The notes below the pieces were generated by a model. It ran no database searches and was not told the origin of the DNA. It saw nothing but the letters and a program-made list of their open reading frames with translations. Shown here piece after piece: positions 24,681 to 34,964 of a DNA stretch of 64,000 nucleotides; position 1 is the stretch's first letter; every line of letters begins with the position of its first letter. The DNA is taken from contig JADFUC010002388.1 of the NCBI GenBank assembly GCA_019722365.1, positions 248,001 through 312,000 on the forward strand, written 5' to 3'. The position numbers and the translations under genes are program-made. This DNA comes from Lithospermum erythrorhizon. Taxonomy: Eukaryota > Streptophyta > Magnoliopsida > Boraginales > Boraginaceae.

Positions 24681-24919
24681 ATGTATCACAAAGATAGCTA
24701 GCTCTTTAGTATTTGTATTCCAAACTATTAGTTTGTTAGATGAGACATGTTTTTTTAGCTATATTTTGACTTTGATATATATCGGGATAAATGTATGTTT
24801 AGTTACATTTGACTTGATGTATATCAGATAAAATATAATGTTTATCTAGCTACATTTGAGTTTATGTATGTTGAGATATGTTTTGATAGATATTTAATTG
24901 GAATCTAATGTAATGCTTT

Positions 24920-25030
24920 TGGGCGACATTAGCGATAACTTAGACGGGCGCCAAAAGAGGCGTCTAAGCATTTAGACGACGCCATAAGTGTTTTAACTTA
25001 AACATCGCATATGATTACGACGCTTTTTGT
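24920..25030. repeat. CACTA right subterminal repeats
   Basis: ACTTAGACGGGCGCC, GGCGTCTAAGCATTTAGACG and TTTAACTTAAACATCGC are packed together. GCGTCTAAGCATTTAGACG(A)CGC is itself an inverted repeat. These are the inverse of words near 15985-16070. Confidence 0.5.
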
Positions 25031-25167
25031 GACGCTGTTGGTTTTTGAGTTGACGCCAAGCTTTTTGTAGTAGCGATTGTTGTTTTCATTCCTCGTGACG
25101 CTAAGTAGATTATACGCCGTATTTAATAGCTTATGACTAACTATTCTATATTTCGGCTTATATCGAC

Positions 25168-25390
25168 AAGCAAGTTTACATCGATTTGTATCAGACTGAG
25201 AATCATTTATACCAAATACCTATTTTAAACCACCTCATCTCGACATCGGTACCACGAAATCCCCTAATCTCCTTCCAATGTAACTCTGGACGCCGGATGT
25301 AAAATGGTCGGGAGTTGGGTCGGGTTTTACAACCCTCGACCAAGTCCCGGTCTTCAGCTGCAAATCACATGATTCAAGACATCTTCAACA
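25168..25390 (-). repeat. Right LTR of outer Copia element O, next to root-cap gene
   Basis: Direct repeat of 6860-7089 (landmarks listed there). It ends ATCTTCAACA at 25390, a standard LTR end, and is followed by TATTA, the candidate target-site duplication, whose left partner I could not place. It lies 145 bp upstream of the TATA box of the root-cap gene. A primer binding site should lie just left of 25168 but is not recognisable. Confidence 0.5.
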
Positions 25391-25535
25391 TATTACTACA
25401 GGAATTCTACTTTGATTGAACATCAAGAAAGAATTCTAGAGGTAAATGGTCTAATATTGCTAAATTGTAGGGCACAAAATCTATGAGCTAGCTTCCATGC
25501 AAGTTGCAACATGCATAAACATCATTTTATGGCAC

Positions 25536-25543
25536 TATAAAAA
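25536..25543 (+). promoter_or_regulatory. TATA box of root-cap gene
   Basis: TATAAAAA lies in CACTATAAAAAGGG. A start of transcription about 30 bp downstream (near 25566) would exclude the first in-frame ATG at 25558 from the mRNA or place it at the cap. This favours the ATG at 25666. Confidence 0.65.
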
Positions 25544-25665
25544 GGGATAATGCATCCATGAAAAATGCACAAACAAATAATAAACCATCCGTTATTCTTC
25601 TCTTGATTGAGAAACCTTATTGTCCATTAATATTATATTGTAGCATTCAAGAGCTTTCTTTAGCA

Positions 25666-26925
25666 ATGGTGCGTCCTTTTCTGCCCATTCCACTAATACT
25701 GTTTGCTGCTTTATTATTTGCAGTCGAAGCAGGGCCTCCTAAGCCAAAGAAAGTAAGATGCAAAGACAAATTATTCACAAATTGTTACAAAAAAGATCTT
25801 TATTGCCCAACATCATGTCCAAGAAGTTGTGTAGTTGATTGTGTTTCATGTCAACCTACATGTATTCCACCACCTCCTCCACCACCAAAAGCAAAGAAAC
25901 CGAAGAAGGGTTCGCCTCCTCCACCACCAGGAGTTGTGTACCCTCCACCTCCACCACCACCATCTACTCCTATTCCTGGAACACCTTATGTGCCTCCTCC
26001 AGATAGTGAAGTTGCAGGGGAAAAAAGAGTACGTTGCAAGAACAAGGCATATCCTCAATGTTATGCTCAAGAGCACACATGTCCTAGAGATTGTCCAAAT
26101 ACATGTGAGGTTGATTGTGTCACTTGTAGCCCTATTTGCAACTGTAATAAACCTGGAGCAGTCTGCCAAGATCCTCGATTTATCGGAGCCGATGGGCTAA
26201 CATTTTATTTCCATGGGAAAAAGGAACGAGACTTTTGTATAGTTTCGGACTCCAATGTACACATTAATGCTCATTTTATTGGAAAAAGAAACGAAAATAT
26301 GACGAGGGATTTCACGTGGGTCCAGTCCCTCGGCATTTTATTTGACAATAATCAACTCTTGGTGGGAGCCAAGAAGACGTCAAAATGGGACAACTCTATC
26401 GACCGTCTAGACTTAGTTTATAACGGAAACAAAATTTCCCTCCCAGAAACCGAAGGTTCAAAATGGGAACCAACAGAAGGAGACAGAGTCTTGATTTCAA
26501 GAACCAAAGATACAAACTCAGTTACTATTGAAGTTAAAGGGAACTTCCAAATCAAAGCCACAATTGTCCCCATTACAGAGAAGGAATCAAAGATACACGA
26601 TTACGGTATCGTTGCTGAGGAGGATTGTTTTGCCCATCTAGACATGAGCTTCAAGTTCTACTCTTTATCTGGAGATGTTAATGGAGTATTGGGACAGACT
26701 TATGGTAGTAAGTATGTGAGCAGAGTTAAAATGGGAATTGACATGCCTGTTTTGGGGGGAGATAAAGAATTTGCATCTTCTGGCTTATTCTCCACTGATT
26801 GTCAAGTTGCAAGATTTGATGGGGTTGGCTCTACTTCTTCAACTACTTCCAGTAATTTTGAGTTTGCTCATCTCAAATGTGCAAGTGGGCTTGATGGCAG
26901 AGGAGGAGTTGTATGCAAGAGATAG
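25666..26925 (+). CDS. Root cap / LEA-related secreted protein, proline-rich
   Basis: Intronless, 419 residues from the chosen ATG. The frame is open upstream to an ATG at 25558, but that lies at the expected transcription start. The ATG at 25666 begins a clear signal peptide (MVRPFLPIPLILFAALLFA, cleavage near residue 22). Then follow a Cys-rich module (about 31-66: RCKDKLFTNC ... CVVDCVSCQPTC), a Pro-rich linker with runs of 5-7 prolines (67-115) and a second copy of the Cys module (about 121-160: RCKNKAYPQC ... CEVDCVTCSPIC). A CQDPRFIGADGLTFYFHG domain starts near 167, and a Root_cap-family region lies at about 310-375 (DYGIVAEEDCFAHLDMSFKF). Family members are extracellular or wall-associated proteins of uncertain biochemical role, first noted in root caps. 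It is tail to tail with the annexin gene. Confidence 0.9.
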   Translation: MVRPFLPIPLILFAALLFAVEAGPPKPKKVRCKDKLFTNCYKKDLYCPTSCPRSCVVDCVSCQPTCIPPPPPPPKAKKPKKGSPPPPPGVVYPPPPPPPSTPIPGTPYVPPPDSEVAGEKRVRCKNKAYPQCYAQEHTCPRDCPNTCEVDCVTCSPICNCNKPGAVCQDPRFIGADGLTFYFHGKKERDFCIVSDSNVHINAHFIGKRNENMTRDFTWVQSLGILFDNNQLLVGAKKTSKWDNSIDRLDLVYNGNKISLPETEGSKWEPTEGDRVLISRTKDTNSVTIEVKGNFQIKATIVPITEKESKIHDYGIVAEEDCFAHLDMSFKFYSLSGDVNGVLGQTYGSKYVSRVKMGIDMPVLGGDKEFASSGLFSTDCQVARFDGVGSTSSTTSSNFEFAHLKCASGLDGRGGVVCKR

Positions 26926-27450
26926 AAAAATATAACATATTTCTTGTGTTAATAGTATATGCTTTCTATAATTCATTTTGTGTAAGCATGTCTATCTATT
27001 CAAGTATTTGGAGTAATTACGTTGCTTCAAATACTGTTTGTACAATAAGGTCAGGTCAACTATCCTGACCACAATGAACTCAATTAATTATTACATATTA
27101 TCATGAAATTGTTAACCATGTTAGATATTCATTACATTAAAATAATATCAGAATTTGAAATTTATGTTTATTGGTATAGTTAATTATCGATTTAATTCCA
27201 GATAGTATGTCTATGTTGTCATTTGATCTTAGATAGTTAACAAGTTACACATTAGTTCCTAATATTACACTTAAAGTTGCATTGGCAGAAAACAAAAGCA
27301 ATCAAGAAGGTTTATTATTCAAATGTTTCAGACATTTACAAAGGAACAAAGATTACAAACAAACAATAACGCCACACAAATCCAAGAACATAATGCAAAC
27401 TGAAAAACAACAAACAAAAGCTGAAACATGCAAAGAATCAAATACAACAA
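26926..27450. other. Convergent intergenic spacer (3' ends of root-cap and annexin genes)
   Basis: 525 bp separate the two stop codons and hold both 3' UTRs. No further gene was seen; small open frames here are antisense or chance. Confidence 0.5.
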
Positions 27451-29271
27451 TTAATTTTTCTTGGCTTCTTCATGCCCCAACAAAGCCAACAACATTTTCC
27501 CAAAGTGTCCACTGGTTTCCTTAGCAATGGCATATTCAAGCATAACGCTGTTCCTCCTAAGATATTCATCTTTGATGATAGCCAGATCAATCTCAGCCCT
27601 TGTGGTGATAACTCTAGTAAGAGCCCATTCATCTGTTCCAAGTTTGTGTATTCCATTTCGAAGAACCTTCTCAAAGTACTTCTCAGGGCAGGCTAAACAC
27701 TCAATGGTACCAATCAACAACGAAACAAAGTCATCGTCGCTACGACCTTCAAGATCCTGCAAGAGTTCATCCCTTCATCATTAACGAATACCAATACTAA
27801 TGTAACGATTTGTAATCCAATGCACAAATCAATTGGTTCCGTCAAGTTAGCTATATCTTGTGTATTATCAACGATTTCTAGACAACACTGTAGGATTGAT
27901 GTCTTGAGCAGTTACATATTCAGGACCCTTAACACAAAACCGAATTAGATTAAATCATGTCGAAAATAGAAACGTACCTTCACTAACTCATGTCCATATT
28001 CATTCCTGTACATGTTCAATGTTGCATTAACCTGAGCTTTGCTTCTAGTGGTGATAATTCTAATGACTTCATCGTCACAAAATTCTGCACTACCAATTTT
28101 CTTGTGCAGAATTTTAGCCTCTGCTTTTGCAAGCATTAGATCAGCTTCAATCCCTGGGTATCTGTATGTGCTAACCAATGGCACCAGAAGCTACACAAAT
28201 CCAAAATTGAACAAATTGAACACAAAGAATTGAACTAAGTATAAGTTACTAACTTATATCACAACAAGGTAGTAAGGAACTAAGTCTCAACGCATATAAA
28301 AGCGCGATTAGTCAATTACCTTGCGACAATCTCCCTTGGTGTGATAAGCAACATCCTCCTCGATGGATCGCTTGAAACGATCATGATAAGCTTCCCTAAC
28401 CAAAATAAGCTGTTGAGGAGACCTTGTGCAAGCAATCTCCATAAGAACCTGGTTGCTAGAAGTCCACTTCTTTGTAGCTTCATTAGCTAAATATGCATCA
28501 CGCTCACAAGGCTCTAGAGTCCAGAGAAGAACAGCTCTCTAGTGTTCAGAAAAACACCAAACAAAGCATTAAAACGTCATTTTTCTCGGTAAAAATCTAA
28601 CATAATTTTGAATCAGATTGTTGTTTTGTATGCTAATTAAGGCTGCCAACTTTGTTAATTTAGACCATTGAAAAATAAATTGGACTATATTTTACGGATT
28701 GAATGTAGTAATATATGCGAATGCGACTAAAGTTAACAAAACTGGAACAATATATTGGAAGTGGAAAACAACCTCAAAATCACTATGAAGTTCCTTTTCA
28801 AGTACTTTGAGGAGACCTTCTCCATAACATTCATAATACACCTCCCTGATTGCATTGCGACGAGCAGCATCGCGGTGAGCCAAAATGGAAATGATCATAT
28901 CCTCATTTGCTCCCCATCCTACAAATGTTTTTACCACAATAAGTAAATAACCAATATCTAGAGCTCACTTATTTCAACAGAGCAAACAAGATAAAAACCT
29001 TTTATGTTAAAAATGAATATTAGTTCATCAAGAAATCACTTTCTTTTCAAACAAGTACTCTTAAGTTTTGTGATTAAACAAACTGACAAAGTATGTTATT
29101 CAGCAAATGGAACAAACACTTTAAAAGATAAAAATTATAGAATCTAAGTAAATAGAGGAAAGGCTGAAAATGGAAAGAGATAAAAAGCTAGAAACCTTCA
29201 AAAGCTTTGTGAAGCTGTTCAACATCTTCCTGAACAGATGGAACACAAGCAGGAACCTTAAGAGTGGCCAT
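27451..29271 (-). CDS. ANN1: Annexin, ANN1-like, five exons
   Basis: Exons, in transcript order: 29271-29196, 28918-28773, 28538-28320, 28190-27978, 27756-27451 (stop included). All introns are GT-AG and the phases join to 319 residues, close to the usual 317 of plant annexin D1. It starts [20 protein letters not shown]. Four annexin repeats are present. Repeat 1 has a GWGANED calcium-loop form and His40 (ISILAH), the residue discussed for peroxidase-like activity in ANN1. Repeat 4 has GTDE at 258-261. Conserved cysteine sites are present ([14 protein letters not shown]). Annexins bind acidic membranes in a calcium-dependent way and act in cytosol, membrane trafficking, ion flux and stress responses. 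No signal peptide. All exons are intact, so the gene looks functional. Confidence 0.93.
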
Positions 29272-29371
29272 TTTTACTTGATATTTTGTTTTATAAGAAA
29301 TGTGAAGCTAAGAATTGAATGCGTTTGTAATTTGTGAAATTGGAATGCTTCATATACTCCACCATTGGGTG

Positions 29372-29379
29372 CTTTTATA
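29372..29379 (-). promoter_or_regulatory. TATA box of annexin gene
   Basis: On the minus strand TATAAAAG, about 100 bp upstream of the ATG at 29271, giving a leader of about 70 nt. Confidence 0.6.
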
Positions 29380-29883
29380 ATGCAAAATACGAGGTGGGAA
29401 TTCATAATTTAATAATCAATTTGAACATTAGAAAACCTTTGGCTTCAGTGGATTAGTTGAAACCTTGAAGCCGCCATAGCTTGCAGCCTTGCATGTCAAC
29501 ATGCATGTACATGACCAATCAATTAGCTTAACAAATGCTGTGACCTGTGATTTATTATCCTATTAGGTATTTCAGCGACCTTGGGTTGCTAATATGTTAT
29601 ATGTATGTAATTCATATATTCCAATTGTTCCGTAAGAGCAGTGGAACTAATGATAATGGACTACTTCTCTATATCCTAAAAAATAGTGACATTTAATTTT
29701 TCGTTATCAAACAACATAAAATTTAAGATTTTAATAATAGCCACTAATTGTATAATGTATAACTAAAGAAAAGTGTAAACTTCGAATAAGAGGGGAGTTT
29801 TCTTGAGCTAGCGTTTTACGAACGTTATTGTATACATTTTGGAACTCTATTTAAGCTACTATAATACGGAGTATTAACTTATA

Positions 29884-30141
29884 CTTCCTCCGTTTTTCAT
29901 TTATTTATCGCTTTTTGAAGCACTTTACATGTATTGGGTAAAAAAAAAATACCAAAAAGACATTAAAAACGCAGGATTTAATAATCATTTAAAAACTATA
30001 TCATCGCATGGCTGATAATTTCACGATAAAAAATAGCTAAAAAGACATTAAAAAAAATATAACAAGACAATTTTATATTGCTAACGATAAATATTTTAAA
30101 ATAAAAAATTTGGGATCAGAACGATAAATAAAAATGATGAG
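29884..30141. mobile_element. Stowaway-like MITE (258 bp)
   Basis: The left end CTTCCTCCGTTTTTCATTTA and the inverse of the right end, CTCATCATTTTTATTTATCG, form imperfect terminal inverted repeats that both lead into TTTATTTATCG. TA dinucleotides flank both sides (29882-29883 and 30142-30143). The CTCCCTCCG-like start, TA duplication and size fit the Stowaway group of Tc1/mariner-derived MITEs. No coding capacity. Confidence 0.7.
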
Positions 30142-30143
30142 TA

Positions 30144-30924
30144 TATTACTCGTATTACACAATGGAAATAACTTTTATAGCTCTCAAATGAACAAACAAG
30201 GAAGTTGTTCAAACTCTTGTGAGGGCTCCGCCACAATTGAAGCTTTTCTTACACATACAAAATTTATTTTTGTTTTCAATCCGAAGACTAATACTCCGTA
30301 TTTCCTTGAAAATCCGGACAAACAGATAGTTGTTGTCCATATGGCCTATGGGCCTACCATTGCATATGCAAACTAACTAAACCATTATCTGAAATTCTGA
30401 ATGAAGGTGTAATGAGTAACATTCTTGACCATCGGCATCTACCAAATCCATTACCTTAACAATTTGTCGCCATTTACTCTACCCATCACCTACTAAGGTT
30501 CAAAGAATAACAGTTCCTACTTTCCTTGTTTGGATGTTTGATAATGAGTTAATTATCGATTGATCCCAGACAATGAGACTAATACAAGCGTACTCTTTTA
30601 TTATAAATAAGTATAATGTTATACATTAGTCTCGAAAATGGTATAAATGTTAGCAGCATAATTCCCGACTAACATAAACAATATATTTTGATAAAAAAAA
30701 TGTCATTTGGTGTTACTTTTGTCATAAACGTCACTGTTGGAGTTTTGTCCCCAAAGTGCCCTTCGATTGGGTGGTGTCCCTCACCATTTAAGAGCTTGTT
30801 TCCTTCAATTGTTCTAGCAGTGTCTTTGTAAGTCATTGTGATTAACCAATACGGACAACCCTCGTTTGAGATACAAAAATATATTTTGGTGTTTCTATGA
30901 GATGCCCTTCTACATTGAGTTGAA
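30144..30924. other. Intergenic, no feature supported
   Basis: Short open frames on both strands have no recognisable family. A minus-strand 89-codon frame (30669-30938) could be a continuation of the LINE remnant to the right, but no motif supports it. Confidence 0.4.
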
Positions 30925-31320
30925 TTAAAGATGAGCATTTGTTAAGAATACCATGTGTGCCAAAAAAAGGGATTGGAGCTCCATTAATATGGTAAGGATT
31001 TTTAGAGTTTGAACTTTGAAGGCACCGTGCCAGGAGGCAGCAAGGCTTGAAGAACGCTTAGCATCAACCGTATGACTAGGGCGTTCTTGCTTAAAGATCT
31101 CTTCATTCCTGGAAAGCCACATAAACCAAAAAACACTACCAAAACAAAGGCAATTGGGAATCACATGGTTCTCTGTTTATGTTATTCAAGAGGTCTTTGT
31201 TGGTCATTCCAGAGGAAACATTTTCTTGGGGGAAGGAAGTTTCCATAGGAGGTTGGTAGCTTGACTGCGTTAATTGAGTCATTATGAGATGGTTATAACT
31301 AATGTCTTGATAGTTATACA
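30925..31320 (-). pseudogene. Possible LINE (non-LTR) polyprotein C-terminal remnant
   Basis: The minus-strand frame reads LCFGSVFWFMWLSRNEEIFK followed by QERPSHTVDAKRSSSLAASW. The pattern (W..W..RN..IF) resembles the region after the zf-RVT domain in plant LINE-1 ORF2 proteins. It is a short stretch with no RT or endonuclease motif nearby, so the call rests on this pattern only. Confidence 0.4.
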
Positions 31321-31690
31321 ATTACACTTGGTTGAAGTTTGATGTTCTCTTCACAAAAAGACTTCCATCATGTATTCATCTGTCTCAAATATAGTTCTGT
31401 TTTGCCCAATATCATTGATATCTATACCATTCACAAACAGATAAGTCTACAATATAATTAGCTATCATCATCCACATCATATAGGGATAATAGTTGATAG
31501 ATACATTGATTCTTGTACTGCTGATCTCCAGTCATATGCTGCTATTTCTCGGGATGAAGTTGCAGCATACCAATGGAAGTAACGGACTTCAAGCCGAGTA
31601 TTTATAAACGTTAATCATAGATTGGAGGAGGTTAAAAACAGTGCATACAATTTCCTACCTCAAACAAACACACTACGAAAAATAGCAACA

Positions 31691-31800
31691 TGAAGTGCAG
31701 CGTAGTGGTAAGAGCTTCACTTCTACCAGCGAGAGTACAAGGGTCGAGTCATTACGGACTAAGTAGGGAACCCCTAGTGATCCTCTTTAAAAAAACACAA
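31691..31800 (+). mobile_element. tRNA-derived SINE (head region)
   Basis: GTAGTGGTAAGAGC (31702-31715) matches a pol III A box context, and GGGTCGAGTC (31741-31750) is a B box lacking one T of the GGTTCGAnTC form. They are about 30 bp apart, as in a tRNA-derived SINE. The downstream part continues to an A-rich run near 31790-31800. The sequence cannot fold into a full tRNA, so it is a SINE remnant and not a tRNA gene. Confidence 0.6.
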
Positions 31801-32331
31801 ACACACCACCAGAAAATTCCTCAAACAATAAACAGAGCAAGAATCTCAAAAACCAAATCTAATAGGCCTTATTCAATCATGTCTAAAGTACTTCTCATAT
31901 AAAAAAGATACTCCGTATTACCTAACTTATATACAAACATGTAAAAATAAGGAAAAAATATTAATTTTGGGCTATTAAACTTCTAACATAAATCAACTAG
32001 CAACATAATTGAGAAGTTAACATCTAAGGAGAAATTAACATCTAATCATATTCAAGCCTCCATTGCTCTTGTTGAGTATCACTTAAACATTGCAATTCAC
32101 AAAGCTTCAATATCAAGTTATCAACCCATAAAACCTTGAAACAACAAACCCTAGAGACAAAACACCATAAACAAACTCAAAAGAGACGAAAAATAAAAAA
32201 ACGCTTTATGTTACACTACGTTAATATGACACCCGTGTTTAATATTTTATTTTTAAATTGACTTTAAAAACAAACAATACAATCTTAACAGAAAGTATAA
32301 CACAAAGTGTAACAGTGAATATATTGTGAAA
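31801..32331. other. Downstream region of TRM112, no other feature
   Basis: AT-rich, contains the presumed 3' UTR of the minus-strand TRM112 gene. No coding motif seen. Confidence 0.45.
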
Positions 32332-32700
32332 TCAGACCTCATCTTCATGAAGAAGCATATTGGGTATGCCCTTACAAACAGGAAACTTCCTCCCAGTTTG
32401 AGGGCATACCAAAGAACCCTCTTCCAGATGAAGCTCGAGAAGGGCATGATGGAACTTCCTAAGAAACTCCTCAGATTCAACCATAGATGGTTCAGCTTGT
32501 TCAGGCAACTCAGCATACCCCATGGCTCTTGATGCTTCCACTAGTGCCTTCCACTCTACTTTCAACAACATGTTCTTTAGGAAATCTGGGTTGAAATCTA
32601 CTGGCTTTGTTACCAATTTAGTCACTTCGAGGGCTAGAGGGAACCCATTTGTGACACCCTTTATGTTTGATGAGAGCATGTTGTGAGTTAGGAGTCTCAT
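32332..32700 (-). CDS. TRM112: TRM112-like methyltransferase activator subunit
   Basis: 122 residues, single exon, start MRLLTHNMLSSNIKGVTNGF at 32700. The open frame runs 36 codons further upstream, but homologous proteins start at this Met. Conserved stretches include VDFNPDFLK, EWKALVEA, FLRKFHHALLELHLEEGSLV, CPQTGRKFPV and the C-terminal GIPNMLLHEDEV. TRM112 is a small zinc-containing hub protein that binds and stabilises several class I methyltransferases, which act on tRNA, 18S rRNA and the release factor eRF1. The Arabidopsis homologue (SMO2) affects cell division and organ growth. Length and all hallmark motifs are intact, so the gene is probably functional. It stands alone on the minus strand between transposon remains. 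Confidence 0.93.
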   Translation of the reverse strand: MRLLTHNMLSSNIKGVTNGFPLALEVTKLVTKPVDFNPDFLKNMLLKVEWKALVEASRAMGYAELPEQAEPSMVESEEFLRKFHHALLELHLEEGSLVCPQTGRKFPVCKGIPNMLLHEDEV

Positions 32701-33249
32701 GGTTTGCTTTGTCTGCTCAAACACAAACGTAGTGTAGTGTGAGCCTGTGACTCTGTGAGGACTGAGGAGAATGCAATATTGGGTTTTAATCTTGAGTATT
32801 CTTGACAATGGGGTTCATTTAGGATATATTGGACTTTGGCCCTTTTCAATTGTTGGGCTCGAGTTTACTCAAAGTTATCGTACGAAGAGATACATTATCG
32901 AGTCGTTATTTCGTGATCCGAGTTGACTCTCGTTGCTTTCACGTGGGGTTTCAAAGTTGCACTATTTTGGGCTTTTGGTATCGAGCAGGTATCGAATTAC
33001 TCATTACGTTCGTAATATTAATGATAAATTATCTAAATAAATGAATTAGTTTAAAAAATATGTATGTAGTATGCATTTTTAAAACTTTATCGGGTATTTG
33101 GTTGAGCGGGGTATGTATACTTGATCGGGTATCGATTATAAAGTGATATTTGAGTCCAACCTGCCAAGTGTTTTCACGACGGTCAAGGAAGAACGAAATG
33201 CAAGATTCTGATTACCTACCCATTCATACTACTAACGGTCAAGGACAAA

Positions 33250-33640
33250 TAGGTCAAACGTGGATGCTCCATGTCCATTAATGACAAACATGGACGGCCA
33301 ACGTGCATATCCGTTGGACCGACATCGCTGGTGGTCGGACTCGACCACCAAAATGAGTTTTTCAACAAGTCCGCCTCACTGGGCCATTATTAGTAAATGC
33401 TTAACGAACTGTGCCCTCAGCGGGCGTGCCCGTTCGAATCTCGGCCCCCGCCCACTCAAATTCTCCCACGAATCCACCGGCCCATCAAGAAACGGGACTT
33501 GACGGGTGGGCCGAAGAGTCAGGCCCCGTGCCCCTCGGCCTCGGTTCGAGCCCACCCAATATTCAATGGGTATTCTATTTCGGCCCTGGCTCGAGGCCCT
33601 CGACCCTTAACAAACGTGGAACGATTAAAATAAACGGCCA
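33250..33640. other. GC-rich patch, possible left terminus of hAT element
   Basis: An unusually GC-rich stretch in AT-rich surroundings, with GGGCGTGCCCGTTCGAATC, ACGGGTGGGCCG and related words. Such patches mark ends of plant hAT elements. It lies 1.3 kb left of the hAT transposase remnant. No matching right terminus was identified. Confidence 0.3.
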
Positions 33641-34960
33641 CCGCTTAACACACAAAAAAGTCATAGATCACATATTTCAATTGGATTAAACGTGGTAACG
33701 CTTATATTAAACGTGCCATCGCTTAAATACATAAAAATGATCGAAAAGACATTATGTATTACGTAGTACTCTCGGCATAAACGTGGCAACGCTTAGACAA
33801 ACGGAAACGCTTAACACATAAATATTGCAAAAACAATAGAAATTAAACATCATAAACAATTAACAAATAACGTAAATCGAAATCACCGACAAGCTGACTA
33901 CACAATCTAAAATGCTTCGAGAATCAAAGTACAATTTCATAAAACTAAAATGTTTGAACACCGACAAAGTCACAATACAATCACTTAAAAACTAAATTGT
34001 TACGAGTATCGAAGTACATTTAAGAAATATAATTGTTTGAAATTGAGTACATGTCATAAAAATAATTGTTCGAGTATCAAAGTACATGTCAAGTATCCTC
34101 CTAATCACTGCCATCCTCTTCATTGTCATCTTGACGACTAACCGGTGGCGCGGTATATCAACCATATCCTCAACCTGCATCGTCAGACGACGCATCCCAA
34201 GCCTCATCCCCTTCTATCTTTGCTCGCATTCGCCTCTCATCTTACCAACACGGCTAACATGTCGGGCGCTCATCGACTTGTGAAAGCTCGGGATCGGATG
34301 ATCCACGGATGACCCTCTTCGGCCGAGTGGAACAAAAAGTGGGTCATGGATGTGTTGGCTCCCAGATTGCAACCATCCTATATGCAATCAAGCACATCTA
34401 TCAACGACCATACATCATCCCTCTGGAACTCAAATCTCTCAAAAACTTCCTACTTAGCAAGCAACTCACCTCTCACATATACAACCCCATTGGGCAAGCA
34501 TCGATTGTCTTCCTATCACGCGCCCCTTGTTACATTGTATCATTTGTCGATTTTCTAAAACGAGGACACCTTTCGCAATTGACCAACAAACGGGAGAGTA
34601 TCATCCCATACTGTAAACGCACGCTTTTGTCGTATGCGCATTTTAAGGCGCCACGCTTTTTTGTGAATTAACGGCATCGCTTAGTAAATTAAACGCGACC
34701 ACGCTTGTCACACGAAAAACCATTTGTTCAGGCAGCAAACGCACCACGCCAGAAGTTAAACGTGGGCACGTTATTTAATGTGGTCACGCTTGTATAACCT
34801 CCTGGGTGTACCACGTTATTAGAACATATTTTGTAGAATATACACAGCTTAACATAACCAAAAATGAACATTTTATTATTTAAGCAAATTACGCTTATAC
34901 TGCTGACCAGAGTTTATACGAAGTTCCTTAAAATAAACATTATACAAAACCTAATCATCA
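33641..34960. other. hAT element 3' non-coding or unrelated spacer
   Basis: Contains repeated short words AAACGTGG(C/T)A(A/C)CGCTTA at about 33690, 33780 and 34690-34800, plus open frames without known likeness. No gene supported. Confidence 0.4.
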
Positions 34961-34964
34961 TAAA

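Larger units (their letters stand above)
15896..25072 (+). mobile_element. Decayed autonomous CACTA (En/Spm) DNA transposon
   Basis: Plus-strand remnants of a TNP2-type transposase, a Transposase_24-type gene and an Ulp1-like segment occur in order. Short GCGTCGTCTAA-type words lie inverted near both ends (15960-16075 and 24920-25030), as CACTA subterminal repeats do. The right end reads AAGCTTTTTGTAGTA (25058-25072), the inverse of a CACTACAAAAAGCTT start with its first base changed. The left end is uncertain: CACCAAAAACTTC at about 15897 could be a damaged terminus. No clean 3-bp target duplication was found. Confidence 0.6.

Noticed and set aside
24795..24812. 18 identical bases (ATGTTTAGTTACATTTGA) shared with 6859-6876
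   Set aside because: No similarity continues on either side beyond a few bases. In AT-rich DNA of this size a match of this length is not very unlikely.
25558..25665. Upstream in-frame ATG extending the root-cap protein by 36 residues
   Set aside because: It lies at or before the expected transcription start given the TATA box at 25536, and the signal peptide starts at the next Met (25666).
25835..26200. 121-codon (+) and 107-codon (-) frames within the root-cap gene
   Set aside because: Shadow frames created by the proline-rich and cysteine-rich codons of the real gene.
27461..27784. 107-codon plus-strand frame over the last annexin exon
   Set aside because: Antisense shadow of the annexin coding exon.
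31691..31765. Candidate tRNA gene
   Set aside because: A and B box-like words are present but no acceptor or anticodon stem can be formed. A SINE head explains it better.
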